From Marvinbryantia formatexigens DSM 14469 (GTDB lineage: Bacteria; Bacillota; Clostridia; Lachnospirales; Lachnospiraceae), in NCBI RefSeq assembly GCF_025148285.1, contig NZ_CP102268.1:248001-312000 (forward strand): a stretch of DNA of 64,000 nucleotides, read 5' to 3'. A model generated the notes under the pieces. It was given only the letters and a program-made list of their open reading frames with translations, was not told the origin of the DNA and searched no databases. This document shows positions 26,032 through 34,958 of this stretch, in pieces; the first letter of the stretch is position 1; each line of letters starts with the position of its first letter. Made by a program: the position numbers and the translations under genes.

Positions 26032-27219
26032 TCAGTATTTCCTCCATACCATTTTATCCACCACCCCGGTGTAACTCTGGATGATCTTCACTACCTTCGT
26101 GCTCACATTTTCTTCCAGGTAATCCGGCACAGGGATCCCGTAATCCCCGTCCAGGTTCATCTGCACTGCGGTATCCACCGCCTGCAGGAGGCTCTTCTCA
26201 TCAATGCCCGCCAGTATGAAGCAGCCCTTGTCGAGCGCCTCCGGGCGCTCCGTGCTGGTGCGGATGCACACTGCCGGAAAGGGATGTCCCACACTGGTAA
26301 AGAAGCTGCTCTCCTCCGGCAGGGTCCCCGAATCGGATACCACGGCAAACGCATTCATCTGGAGATGGTTATAGTCATGGAAGCCGAGCGGCTCATGCTG
26401 GATCACACGCCTGTCGAGCTTAAAGCCAGATGCCTCCAGGCGTTTCCGCGAACGCGGATGGCAGGAATACAGGACCGGCATGTCATATTTCTCTGCCATC
26501 CTGTTAACCGCCGTGAACAGCGACAGGAAGTTCTTCTCCGTGTCGATGTTCTCCTCCCGGTGCGCAGAAAGCAGGATGTACCGGTGCGGCTCCAGCCCCA
26601 GCTTTTCCAGGATATCCGATTTTTCAATGTCCGGAAGATTCTGGTGCAGGACCTCCGCCATCGGGGAGCCGGTCACATACACGCGCTCCTTCGGCAGTCC
26701 GCACTCATGCAGGTATTTTCTTGCATGTTCGCTGTACGCCAGGTTGACATCGGAAATAATGTCCACGATCCGGCGGTTTGTCTCCTCCGGCAGGCACTCG
26801 TCCTTGCAGCGGTTCCCTGCTTCCATATGGAAAATGGGGATGTGCAGGCGCTTTGCCGCTATCGCCGACAGGCAGGAATTGGTGTCCCCCAGGATCAGAA
26901 GTGCATCCGGTTTCACCTGGTTCATCAGCTTGTACGAACAGTTGATGATATTTCCTACCGTTGCTCCAAGGTCATCCCCCACTGCATCCATATACACTTC
27001 CGGACTGCCAATCTTCAGGTTTTTAAAGAAAATGCCGTTTAAATTATAATCATAATTCTGCCCTGTATGCGCAAGTATCACATCAAAATATTTCCGGCAC
27101 TTCCCGATCACCGCCGCCAGGCGGATGATCTCCGGGCGGGTACCGACAATGATCAGAAGCTTCAGCTTCCCATTATCCTGAAAATGTATATCCGAATAGT
27201 CTGTCCTTATCCCTGTCAT
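26032..27219 (-). CDS. capG: UDP-N-acetylglucosamine 2-epimerase family enzyme, CapG/FnlC type
   Basis: 395 residues from the ATG at 27219 with AAGGAGAAAAGGAAAA upstream. LLIIVGTRPEIIRLAAVIGK, LILGDTNSCLSAIAAK, FHMEAGNRCKDECLPEETNR and SDSGTLPEESSFF are hallmark blocks of non-hydrolysing 2-epimerases. Directly downstream of capF in the same direction, it is best read as CapG/FnlC/WbjD, the last step of UDP-N-acetyl-L-fucosamine synthesis, and not WecB making UDP-ManNAc. The NRCKDEC segment is the variant seen in the FnlC branch as I recall it; that subfamily call rests mainly on context. Confidence 0.85.
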   Translation of the reverse strand: MTGIRTDYSDIHFQDNGKLKLLIIVGTRPEIIRLAAVIGKCRKYFDVILAHTGQNYDYNLNGIFFKNLKIGSPEVYMDAVGDDLGATVGNIINCSYKLMNQVKPDALLILGDTNSCLSAIAAKRLHIPIFHMEAGNRCKDECLPEETNRRIVDIISDVNLAYSEHARKYLHECGLPKERVYVTGSPMAEVLHQNLPDIEKSDILEKLGLEPHRYILLSAHREENIDTEKNFLSLFTAVNRMAEKYDMPVLYSCHPRSRKRLEASGFKLDRRVIQHEPLGFHDYNHLQMNAFAVVSDSGTLPEESSFFTSVGHPFPAVCIRTSTERPEALDKGCFILAGIDEKSLLQAVDTAVQMNLDGDYGIPVPDYLEENVSTKVVKIIQSYTGVVDKMVWRKY

Positions 27220-27238
27220 TTTTCCTTTTCTCCTTCCC

Positions 27239-28435
27239 CTATACCGGCTCGCTGAATGTATCCGGTCTGTCCGGATTGAAAATCTCATTGCAGGTCATCA
27301 CTGTCACCAGGTTTTCCGTGTCGCTTAGGTTGATGATGTTGTGCGTCCATCCCGGAATCATATGCACCGCTTCAATCTTATCCCCGCTGACCTCAAACTC
27401 CACTTTTTCCCCGGTATGGATGTTCCTCTCCTGGATCAGCCCGTGTCCGGCAACCACAATAAACAGCTCCCATTTGGAATTATGCCAGTGCTGTCCCTTC
27501 GTGATCCCCGGTCTGCTGATATTGATGCTGACCTGCCCGCAGTCTGCCGTGTGCACCAGCTCCGTAAAGCTGCCGCGGTCATCACAGTTCATCTTCAGCC
27601 CATATTTAAATTTCTCTGCAGGAAGATAGGTCAGATACAGGCTGTACAGTTTTTTGGCAAAAGAGCCCTCCGGCATTTTCGGCATCATCAGGGTTTCCGG
27701 CTGCTGCCTGAACTGCTCCAGAAGATCCACAATCTCTCCAAGGGTAACTTTATGAGTAACCGGGACATAGCAGTACCGTCCGTCCGCCTTTTCCGCCGGA
27801 CAGAGACCATCATATTCACAGTGTTTTTCCTTTCCCTCCAGCAGGTCATACATCCCTTCCACAAGGTCGTCGATGTACAGCAGCTCCAGCTCCGTGGAGC
27901 GGTCGTTCACCGTGAACGGCAGGTCATTCGCCACCGCATGGCAGAATGTGGAAACCGCGGAGTTGTAATTCGGGCGGCTGTGCCCCATCAGGTTCGGGAA
28001 ACGGTAGACCGCCACCTTCACCCCGTTTTCTTTCCCGTAATCAAAAAACAGCTCCTCCCCGGCAAGCTTCGATTTCCCATAATCCGAAGTGCCGTAACGC
28101 CCGATCAGCGTTGCCTGGATGGAAGAGGACAGCATCACCGGCGCCCTGTTGTTATATTTCTTCAGGGTATCCAGCAGGGTAGATGCAAACCCGAAGTTCC
28201 CATTCATGAATTCCTCCTGGTCTTTCGGGCGGTTCACCCCTGCCAGGTTAAACACAAAATCCGCCTTCCGGCAGTATTCCTCCAGCTCTTCCGGCGTGGA
28301 ATCGATATCATATTCGTAAATGTCACCAATCACGATATCCGGGCGGGTACGGTTTTTCTTTTCCTTTATATTCTTCAAATTGGCGACAAGGGCGGTTCCC
28401 ACCATGCCCTTCGCGCCTGTTACCAGTATGTTCAT
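27239..28435 (-). CDS. capF: CapF/FnlB: NAD(P)-dependent reductase with C-terminal cupin
   Basis: 398 residues from the ATG at 28435 (GGGGAGAAAAAAC upstream). The N-terminal SDR domain has MNILVTGAKGMVGTAL and the active-site YGKSKLAGEE; the C-terminal cupin has GITKGQHWHNSKWELFIVV and VHMIPGWTHNIINL, with metal-binding histidines. This two-domain layout is specific to CapF, which reduces the 4-keto, 3-epimerised product of CapE to UDP-N-acetyl-6-deoxy-L-talosamine. capG follows 19 bases later. Both domains look complete. Confidence 0.95.
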   Translation of the reverse strand: MNILVTGAKGMVGTALVANLKNIKEKKNRTRPDIVIGDIYEYDIDSTPEELEEYCRKADFVFNLAGVNRPKDQEEFMNGNFGFASTLLDTLKKYNNRAPVMLSSSIQATLIGRYGTSDYGKSKLAGEELFFDYGKENGVKVAVYRFPNLMGHSRPNYNSAVSTFCHAVANDLPFTVNDRSTELELLYIDDLVEGMYDLLEGKEKHCEYDGLCPAEKADGRYCYVPVTHKVTLGEIVDLLEQFRQQPETLMMPKMPEGSFAKKLYSLYLTYLPAEKFKYGLKMNCDDRGSFTELVHTADCGQVSINISRPGITKGQHWHNSKWELFIVVAGHGLIQERNIHTGEKVEFEVSGDKIEAVHMIPGWTHNIINLSDTENLVTVMTCNEIFNPDRPDTFSEPV

Positions 28436-28465
28436 GTTTTTTCTCCCCATATAATAAGTTTTATA

Positions 28466-28765
28466 TTATTGCAGGTTTCCGTCATCTGCATATTTCAGTT
28501 CGATCACGATGCCGGTCTTATCCGGCATGTATACCAGAATATCACTGTAGCCTTCCCCTGTCTCTGCATTTGATCTGACCAGCCAGTCGCTTCTGCTCTG
28601 CAGGAGCCCAAGCACCATACCATGATAAAATTTCTCTTTCATATTTTTGCGGACAGCGGTATCACGCACACTGATGGAATCCCACAGATACCCGTGAAGC
28701 ATCTCTTCAATCCGTTCCGCATCCCCATCCGGAAATGCCGCGCAGAATTTTTCTATTCTTGACAT
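28466..28765 (-). pseudogene. Fragment of an AAA-ATPase-like/PD-(D/E)XK protein (nuclease domain)
   Basis: About 99 residues resembling the C-terminal nuclease domain of the AAA-ATPase_like family, with LLQSRSDWLVRSNAETGEGY then SDILVYMP and GIVIELKYADD, the D...E-x-K core. Upstream sequence in another frame (KMLTLDMLKGYFTGG) seems to be more of the same gene, so the gene is truncated and frameshifted. It splits capE1 from capF. It is a different branch from the copies at 5-12 kb. Confidence 0.65.
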
Positions 28766-28834
28766 GTCCGCCCGTGAAGTATCCCTTCAGCATATCCAAC
28801 GTAAGCATCTTTCCCTTTCCTGGAACCAGTGCCA

Positions 28835-28888
28835 GTGTTCTGATGTTTTCATCTTACCATCAATGCGGACCGTCTGCAAGATTATTAG
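28835..28888. repeat. 54-bp repeat, copy 2
   Basis: Matches 24047-24100 with five mismatches; shared core ATCTTACCATCAATGCGGAC. Lies between the capE1 stop and the nuclease fragment at 28466-28765. Confidence 0.7.
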
Positions 28889-28902
28889 CTGCGGCTGCCT
28901 GT

Positions 28903-29945
28903 TTATTTCATTTTTTCTTTCGCCAGCTCTTCCTGGATATATGCCAGAGACGCAATCTTCGCCTTCGTCTCTTCTACTGTAAGGAGTTTTGTATTATTTG
29001 AATTGAACTCACTGAGCTTCGCCCTCTCCGTATTTCCCTGTGTAAAGAACTTGTCGTAATTCAGACCTCTCTTATCACATGGTACGCGGTAGAAGTTTCC
29101 CAGGTCAACCGCATGAGCGCATTCCTCATTGGTAAGCAGGGTCTCGTACATCTTCTCCCCATGTCGGATGCCGATTACCTTGATGTCTTCCTTATTGCCG
29201 CCAAACAGAGCGCACACCGCTTCCGCCTGCGTCTGGATGGTACACGCCGGAGCCTTCTGCACAAGGATATCCCCTGCCTCACCGTGCTCAAATGCAAACA
29301 GGACCAGATCAACCGCTTCCTCCAGCGACATAATAAAGCGCGTCATTGCCGGCTCTGTCACCGTAATCGGGTTTCCATTGCGGATCTGGTCAATCCAGAG
29401 CGGGATGACAGAACCGCGGCTGCACATCACGTTTCCGTAACGTGTGCAGCAGATTTTCGTTTTCTTTGTGGTACGGCTCTTCGCCACGATCACCTTCTCC
29501 ATCATTGCCTTGGAGGTTCCCATCGCATTTACCGGATAAGCAGCTTTATCCGTGGAAAGACAGATGACTGCTTCCACACCCTCGTCAATCGCCGCCGTGA
29601 GGACATTTTCCGTACCCAGGACATTTGTTTTTACTGCCTCTATCGGGAAAAACTCGCAGGAAGGGACCTGCTTCAGGGCAGCCGCATGGAAAATATAATC
29701 CACGCCATGCATCGCATTCTTCACAGATGCCAGGTCACGGACATCCCCTATGTAAAAACTGATTTTGTCTGCTGCCTCCGGCATCTTCGCCTGGAATTCA
29801 TGCCGCATGTCATCCTGCTTTTTCTCGTCACGGGAAAACACGCGGATTTCCCCGATATCCGTTGCCAGGAAGCGGTTCAGTACAGCATTGCCGAAAGAGC
29901 CTGTCCCTCCTGTAATTAATAATGTTTTTCCTGTAAATACCCCAT
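28903..29945 (-). pseudogene. capE: CapE/FnlA-type UDP-GlcNAc 4,6-dehydratase (5-inverting), copy 1, frameshifted at codon 2
   Basis: From 29936 downstream the frame is intact: [75 protein letters not shown] and GIRHGEKMYETLLTNEE. It matches the intact copy at 36335-37366 closely. The only plausible start, an ATG at 29945 with GGGAAG eight bases before it, is followed by GGGGTATTT; five G residues instead of four would put it in frame, and an in-frame TAA blocks any start further upstream. An internal GTG (29841) would omit the NAD-binding Gly motif. It is therefore inactive as sequenced, slippage-prone, or miscalled. Confidence 0.75.
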
Positions 29946-29959
29946 CCCTTTATCTTCCC

Positions 29960-30262
29960 AAGTTTTTCTGTATTAATCGCGGTAACTCCTTTAGCCTTTA
30001 TTTGCTTCATGACATTCTGTATAAAACTCTGGCGGAAATTATCAGGATTTGACTTCATCGTCAGCTGAAACAAGCCGACAGTCACTTTTTTTCCGAACCG
30101 CCTCATATTCACGTTTTGCCCCATACCTGCCTGTTATCCCCAACACCCGCTCTGCAATGAGGTCTTTACGGGTACAGTTAGATTCCACGATTGCACTCAT
30201 CATGTTCTGCGATACATCCATATAAGTGGCAAAAAGCTGCTTAATGTCTTCCAGTAAACAGT
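29960..30262 (-). pseudogene. Internal fragment of UDP-glucose 6-dehydrogenase (ugd)
   Basis: One minus-strand frame reads DIKQLFATYMDVSQNMMSAI then VESNCTRKDLIAERVLG; after a frameshift near 30105 another frame reads [20 protein letters not shown] and KQIKAKGVT. These match consecutive blocks of a UDP-glucose dehydrogenase of the Ugd family (LTMKSxSDNFRxSSIQ is characteristic). Both ends of the gene are missing. It marks an older rearrangement between the capE1-F-G set and the unknown cassette upstream. Confidence 0.8.
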
Positions 30263-30346
30263 GCCCAAGTAGCCAAAATATGGATTATTATAACACATCC
30301 CTATACGTGATCTAATGTTCATAACCGTTTCTCGTCACCATTTATT

Positions 30347-30835
30347 CTATATATTCATTGAATCTTTAAAAGAAACTGTACTTTCATATCGTTTTATTCG
30401 CTCCAGCATTTGTTCAAGTTGCTCATACACATTTTGAATACTCACATATATCAAGTCGTAGCTATATATTTCATTTGATACAGCCTTTATTACTGCATCC
30501 ATAGAAGACGTGAAATTTTTATCATATTTGATATTTATTTCCGTCCAATTCGTTCCGCCAAAAAGTGATGCTATTTTTCTGTCAACTGCCAGTTTTTCCT
30601 CAAGTATCAATGCAAGAACAATTGGATACCCCAGGATTCCTTTATTATAGGACATATTATCATTTGACGCATACCCGTCATTAAAGCTTTTAACTGTATA
30701 TCGTTTTGAATAATCTGACGAAAAAACAAGAAGCGTCCCTTTATCTTCTCTTTTATAACGTTCATCAACCAATGCAGTAAATGCCTCCGGAATTTTAATT
30801 ATGTGCGGCATTTTCCATTTTTCTTCATCTTTCAT
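30347..30835 (-). CDS. Unrecognised 162-residue protein of a three-gene cassette
   Basis: Starts at an ATG at 30835 with AAAAGGAGATGAAAACTT upstream. No family recognised. Visible features are a beta-rich N-terminal part (TLLVFSSDYSKRYTVKSF), a hydrophobic helix-like stretch (GYPIVLALILEEKLAVDRKI) and a C-terminal helix (YEQLEQMLERIKRYES). Probably cytoplasmic. It lies 103 bases downstream of the PLD-like membrane protein gene in the same direction and with the same low-GC composition, so I treat it as the third member of that cassette. Confidence 0.5.
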   Translation of the reverse strand: MKDEEKWKMPHIIKIPEAFTALVDERYKREDKGTLLVFSSDYSKRYTVKSFNDGYASNDNMSYNKGILGYPIVLALILEEKLAVDRKIASLFGGTNWTEINIKYDKNFTSSMDAVIKAVSNEIYSYDLIYVSIQNVYEQLEQMLERIKRYESTVSFKDSMNI

Positions 30836-30938
30836 AAGTTTTCATCTCCTTTTTTCTAATTCTTTGAATATATTTTCCCTAATATCATAACCTTTTCAGA
30901 GCATCTGCTACCCTTCCTTTAATATGTTAAACACCGTC

Positions 30939-32372
30939 TCATTTCTTTTTCCCAAACATAAAACCTTTTTTATTATCCCCCTTTTTTTCCGTATCATATT
31001 TCTTAATAACCTCATGTGTTAAATCGCAGTTATCTCGGAGTTCTCGGAACTGACGGAAATAAGATTCCATTCTTTCTTGATCTTCTTCTCCTTCACACAC
31101 AAATCCCGGTCTCTTATCAGAAGCCTCAAATAAAACCGTCTGCCATATATACATTTTTGTTTCCTCTGTTACGCCATCTTTACAGTTAAACGCATACATT
31201 GTATAAGGATACATAAAATCCGATACGTATATGCTAAGTTCTCCATCTTTTTTCATGTCAATCAATCTGTTAATCGCTTCCTTATGAACAATGATATCTC
31301 CTTCAATATCATTTCTATTACTTGAGGAGCGCCTTGCACACATTTTAGTACTTTCTCCATCTGGATCCGTAAGAATAATATCTATTTTCACACCCTTTTT
31401 TAAAAGACGGCGGTAACAGCTTCCTAATGTACGAAGCATACGTCCCTGGCTGAGTCCAATAATGGCAACATACTTACTACGCTCTATATCCGCATAGAAT
31501 TCCTGTGAAAGACTTGTGTATGATTGTGTAAAAAACTCATCCGTTGATATACTTTTCCTAAGCTGTTCATATGTATAATGGTGCTTCTCTATTACCTTTA
31601 AATAATTATCATATTTTTCATAAAAAGACTGTGATTTTGAATCTTCTATAATAAGCGTTGGCGTTCTTTCAGGATTTTCAAGCATATACGGTGTTACAAT
31701 CATATATTTTCCAGATTTGATAATCAATGCCGTTGGTATCGTAACACTGAACCAGATATGCAGTTTATCTTTTGCATTTTTGTTCTTATCATTTTTCAAA
31801 TCATTTTCAAAAAACTTATACGTTCTAAGTATCCTTTGTTGAAGTTCATTCTCTTCCGATTTTTCTTCCACCTGATTGACCCTTGCAATTTCTCTGTCAA
31901 ATGGATTTGCAAGAATAATATAAATATCATATTTGTTCTCTATGCAAAGTTTATATAATATATTACGTATTTCTATATTATCAAAAAAACTATAAAAAGA
32001 AATTCCGACAAAATATAATTTCTTCTCTGCTTTAGCCTGGGCAAAAAAATTTTCCCAGTCCATAGATTTTAAATACATTTGTGAATCTTTATTTGTAAAA
32101 ACATCCTTATATCCATCTTCAAACGTTAAAATACCAAAATCATCCTTTTTTTCGGCATAATCATTCTCCAGAATATCTTCTTTTGTCATATAAATGGCCA
32201 GTATAGTTGAAACAAAAGCAGAAATAGCCATTGCCATTATCTCTTTCAACATCTCTACATTTTTTATTAACGAATACACAAACAGACCACCCATGACTAA
32301 TGTTATTACCGACAATTTAACAAGCGTTTTTTTACGTCTTGCTATCCTTCTCATTAATGTAGATTTTCTCAT
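30939..32372 (-). CDS. Two-TM protein with tandem degenerate PLD-like domains
   Basis: 477 residues. Two N-terminal membrane helices (LVKLSVITLVMGGLFVYSLI and IMAMAISAFVSTILAIYM) are followed by two alpha/beta units: YFVGISFYSFFDN...YDIYIILANP...KYMIVTPY and YVAIIGLSQGRML...KIDIILTDPDGE. This resembles tandem phospholipase D-like domains, but no HxKxxxxD motif is present, so catalysis is unlikely. Start ATG at 32372 has GAGG eight bases upstream. It begins 26 bases after the RtcB-like gene. A membrane-tethered sensor or binding role is inference only; the C-terminal Lys-rich tail (KKGDNKKGFMFGKKK) is notable. Confidence 0.5.
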   Translation of the reverse strand: MRKSTLMRRIARRKKTLVKLSVITLVMGGLFVYSLIKNVEMLKEIMAMAISAFVSTILAIYMTKEDILENDYAEKKDDFGILTFEDGYKDVFTNKDSQMYLKSMDWENFFAQAKAEKKLYFVGISFYSFFDNIEIRNILYKLCIENKYDIYIILANPFDREIARVNQVEEKSEENELQQRILRTYKFFENDLKNDKNKNAKDKLHIWFSVTIPTALIIKSGKYMIVTPYMLENPERTPTLIIEDSKSQSFYEKYDNYLKVIEKHHYTYEQLRKSISTDEFFTQSYTSLSQEFYADIERSKYVAIIGLSQGRMLRTLGSCYRRLLKKGVKIDIILTDPDGESTKMCARRSSSNRNDIEGDIIVHKEAINRLIDMKKDGELSIYVSDFMYPYTMYAFNCKDGVTEETKMYIWQTVLFEASDKRPGFVCEGEEDQERMESYFRQFRELRDNCDLTHEVIKKYDTEKKGDNKKGFMFGKKK

Positions 32373-32397
32373 TTGCTTAACCTCATTTTAAAAGCTC

Positions 32398-33483
32398 TCA
32401 TAAATAGTGCTTAATGCCAGATGCTGACAGACAAATTTTTTGAGACAGTCTTCTAATCACTTTACCTTTAAATTCCTCTTTATAATAATCATAGAAACCA
32501 TTTTCTCCGTCATTTTTTTCATAATCCCTGTAAACCAATTCCGGAAGTCTATAAAAATTATCTTCAGAAAAAATGTCAAATTTCTTATTTCCCATATAAA
32601 GATGCCTATTATTAAAATCGCAAAAAACATTTAATGGTTTTATAAAACATTTGCCCCACCCGTGCGGGACAATATATTGACCATCTTCTGTCCGTCTAGT
32701 ACATTCTGAAATTTTAAATAAATCGATATAATATGACGGCTTACTAAAAATCGGAAAGATACTGTTCTTATCCACGGTATAGCAGCCAATTTTTATGGAA
32801 CTGTCATCATCCATTCCATAATGATGAAAATATTCTGTCCTTACAATATCTATATTCAATTTTTTCAATATACTATAAGCAATGTATTCATGTCTGATTT
32901 CATTGTATTGATTTAGTGATTTTGCAGTATTTCTAAACAGAACCGCCTCCTTTCCATTGATATACCGAAAGTATCTTTTTCCACTATGATAAACTTTGAT
33001 TTTATCATAATACCAGTTTCCTTTTACCGGATATAGCCCATTATATCCTTTCGTAAACTCTTTGGCAGTTGAATGCATTATAAGATAGTATTCGCCATTT
33101 TCATCAACACACAATGAAATAAAATGGTTCCCTCTGTCAAAGTTCATCATATACGAACTGTTTTTCCATATACTATTGATATTCTTTAATCTATCAATAA
33201 ATTGAAGTTCATCAAATTCTACTTTCTTTCCCAACACAAAAACACTCGCCGAACAGCAGTTAACAGTTGCATCTACCGGAATTATCGGCTCTTTACAATG
33301 CCAGTAAACATACACCCCTGTTGGAAATCCTCCTGCGAGACGGTCAACATCATATGGAATACCTAAATCCAACGAATCAATTAAACGAAATTCTGCATTT
33401 TTGTCAAAACACTGTAACGCCTTTGTAGCAATTTCTTGCGTTTCTTTTATATATTTCAGTAACTCACAATATGTATTATCCAT
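32398..33483 (-). CDS. Highly divergent RtcB-like (RNA ligase-fold) protein
   Basis: 361 residues from the ATG at 33483, with AGGAAAGGAAAAAT upstream. RGNHFISLCVDENG followed by YLIMHSTAKEF (His120, His137) lines up with the GxGNHFIEIxxDE...MxHSGSRG block of RtcB, and VDATVNCCSASVFVL lies where RtcB has its VDIGCG cysteine motif. CTRRTEDGQYIVPHGWGKC sits where RtcB has RKGATRA...IPGSMG, but the key HRKG is not kept. This was aligned by eye. RtcB seals RNA 2',3'-cyclic phosphate ends; this protein may be a degraded or repurposed relative. It heads a three-gene low-GC cassette. Confidence 0.5.
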   Translation of the reverse strand: MDNTYCELLKYIKETQEIATKALQCFDKNAEFRLIDSLDLGIPYDVDRLAGGFPTGVYVYWHCKEPIIPVDATVNCCSASVFVLGKKVEFDELQFIDRLKNINSIWKNSSYMMNFDRGNHFISLCVDENGEYYLIMHSTAKEFTKGYNGLYPVKGNWYYDKIKVYHSGKRYFRYINGKEAVLFRNTAKSLNQYNEIRHEYIAYSILKKLNIDIVRTEYFHHYGMDDDSSIKIGCYTVDKNSIFPIFSKPSYYIDLFKISECTRRTEDGQYIVPHGWGKCFIKPLNVFCDFNNRHLYMGNKKFDIFSEDNFYRLPELVYRDYEKNDGENGFYDYYKEEFKGKVIRRLSQKICLSASGIKHYL

Positions 33484-33530
33484 ATTTTTCCTTTCCTGCA
33501 ATGTCGAATCTATAACTGCAATGTTTGCTG

Positions 33531-34542
33531 TCAGTTTAGAAAATTTATAAACGTTTTATTCCAAACACTTTTCTTAATCAAACTCATTACATAATGCAAA
33601 ATAATTGCACCTGCTACACTTCCGACAATAAATATTATCTCACCAGATATCGAAACATTAACCCACTGCAAAATATATCCATGTACCAAATATAATTCAT
33701 ACGAAATTGCTCCTATTATAGCAAATACTTTTAGATTCAGTTTCTTTCCAATAGATATCAGCATGAAGCAAATCCCCAAACCACACGGCAGCTTAATTAA
33801 CAACTGAATAAAATTATAACTTATCTGTGGTAAGTTTCTAATAAAATCTATTTGTTTTACAGCCAATGCTACGATTCCAATCGCTAATAAAAAAATACCT
33901 GTTTTCCAGTTTGAACATTTCCGTATTAGCTCAGACTCCTTGTATTCTGACAAAACTATACCTGTCAAAAAAGACATCGCTTGTTCTGCTTTGATTTCTC
34001 TTAACAAAAAAAGATGCTACTGAAAGAACCGCAAACACTGTAATTTTATGATTTTTTAGGAATGGAACCCTCATTACAAGATAAAAAAATATATAACAGA
34101 TCAACAGATAATTTAAATACCATCCATTATGATATCGCGGAGATATCAGTGTAACATCAAGAACAAAATCAATTATATTGAATTTATGAAACGGCCAATA
34201 CAAAATGCATTGAATTATAAAGTATGGAATAAAAACTGCAACTATTCGTTTTCGCCACCAGAAGCAATCCCCCCTGGTATATGATTCGTTAATTCCATAT
34301 GCGGATAGCATCAAAAATATAGAAACACCTATTCCACCTAATGGCGTGAATAAAGTTGTGCCGCCACCAAATGTCCCCATTAGATGACAAAGCATAACTG
34401 CAAGAATAGCTATACCTTTCATGATTTTTGAATTCGTTCTCCCAAAATATTCATCCGTATTGTTTTTTGATATAATTCCAGCAACAATAAATGCAAAAAG
34501 AATACTTATACCATATATACTTGCATATTTAATCCATATCAT
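33531..34542 (-). pseudogene. Acyltransferase-3 (OafA-like) membrane O-acetyltransferase, frameshifted
   Basis: The first frame from the ATG at 34542 (AGGGAGTAATAGG upstream) encodes helices with KGIAILAVMLCHLMGTFGGG, FLMLSAYGINESY and FFWRK-type loops, typical of acyltransferase-3 proteins. It ends at about 33934. The second frame, from about 34005, carries on in register: AMSFLTGIVLSEY, LYLVHGYILQWV and the last helices. The break is at a run of seven T (minus strand, 34003-34009); eight T would restore ASFFLLREIKAEQ. The protein would acetylate a sugar of the exopolysaccharide. As sequenced it is off. Confidence 0.85.
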
Positions 34543-34958
34543 CCTATTACTCCCTGTGATTGATTGACCACTTGTTTCTCTGTGGTTTTTACCACAGAGA
34601 AGTTATCTTACTTTTCTTCTTTCTCTCTACATCTCAACTACACAACATAGCCAACGCAATAAATCAACTGATCAGAAGAGAAAAAGCATCAAAGCTAGTA
34701 CTGACATCTTTCAACCACTTCACCTGCTTCCATTTTTATACAGCGTGGTAGATGGACTTCCCCTTCACAATAGCCCCAGACACACGTGTACGCCTTGTTG
34801 TGGCTTATGAAGCTTCAATCCTCTTATTTCGGAATAAGAAAAGTGAACTTTTTATTGTTACATCAAGGCTCTGAAGGACAAAGAACATCTCTTTCATTGA
34901 CCATATATGGTTATATGTAGTAAGAATCTGATAAATGTATTTTTAAATTCCCTTCGCT
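34543..34958. other. Intergenic region with a strong inverted repeat, no gene seen
   Basis: About 415 bp between the nucleotide-sugar dehydrogenase and the acyltransferase relic. At 34576-34601 TTCTCTGTGGT and ACCACAGAGAA form a perfect 11-bp stem with a TTTT loop. A second small hairpin, CTTATT-TCGG-AATAAG, lies near 34831. No T-run follows either on the minus strand. They may slow or end transcription of the main capsule operon, which runs through here on the minus strand. Confidence 0.5.

Noticed and set aside
26032-27219. Epimerase as WecB (UDP-ManNAc pathway)
   Set aside because: It is directly linked to capF, whose product needs a CapG/FnlC-type 2-epimerase, so the FucNAc pathway is the simpler reading.
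27341-28573. Long plus-strand open frame across capF
   Set aside because: Antisense shadow of the GC-rich capF gene; no ribosome site or recognisable motif.
30939-32372. Active cardiolipin synthase or PLD nuclease
   Set aside because: No HxKxxxxD motif is present in either PLD-like half.
34576-34601. Terminal inverted repeats of a small transposable element
   Set aside because: The two arms are four bases apart, so they form one hairpin and do not bound an element.
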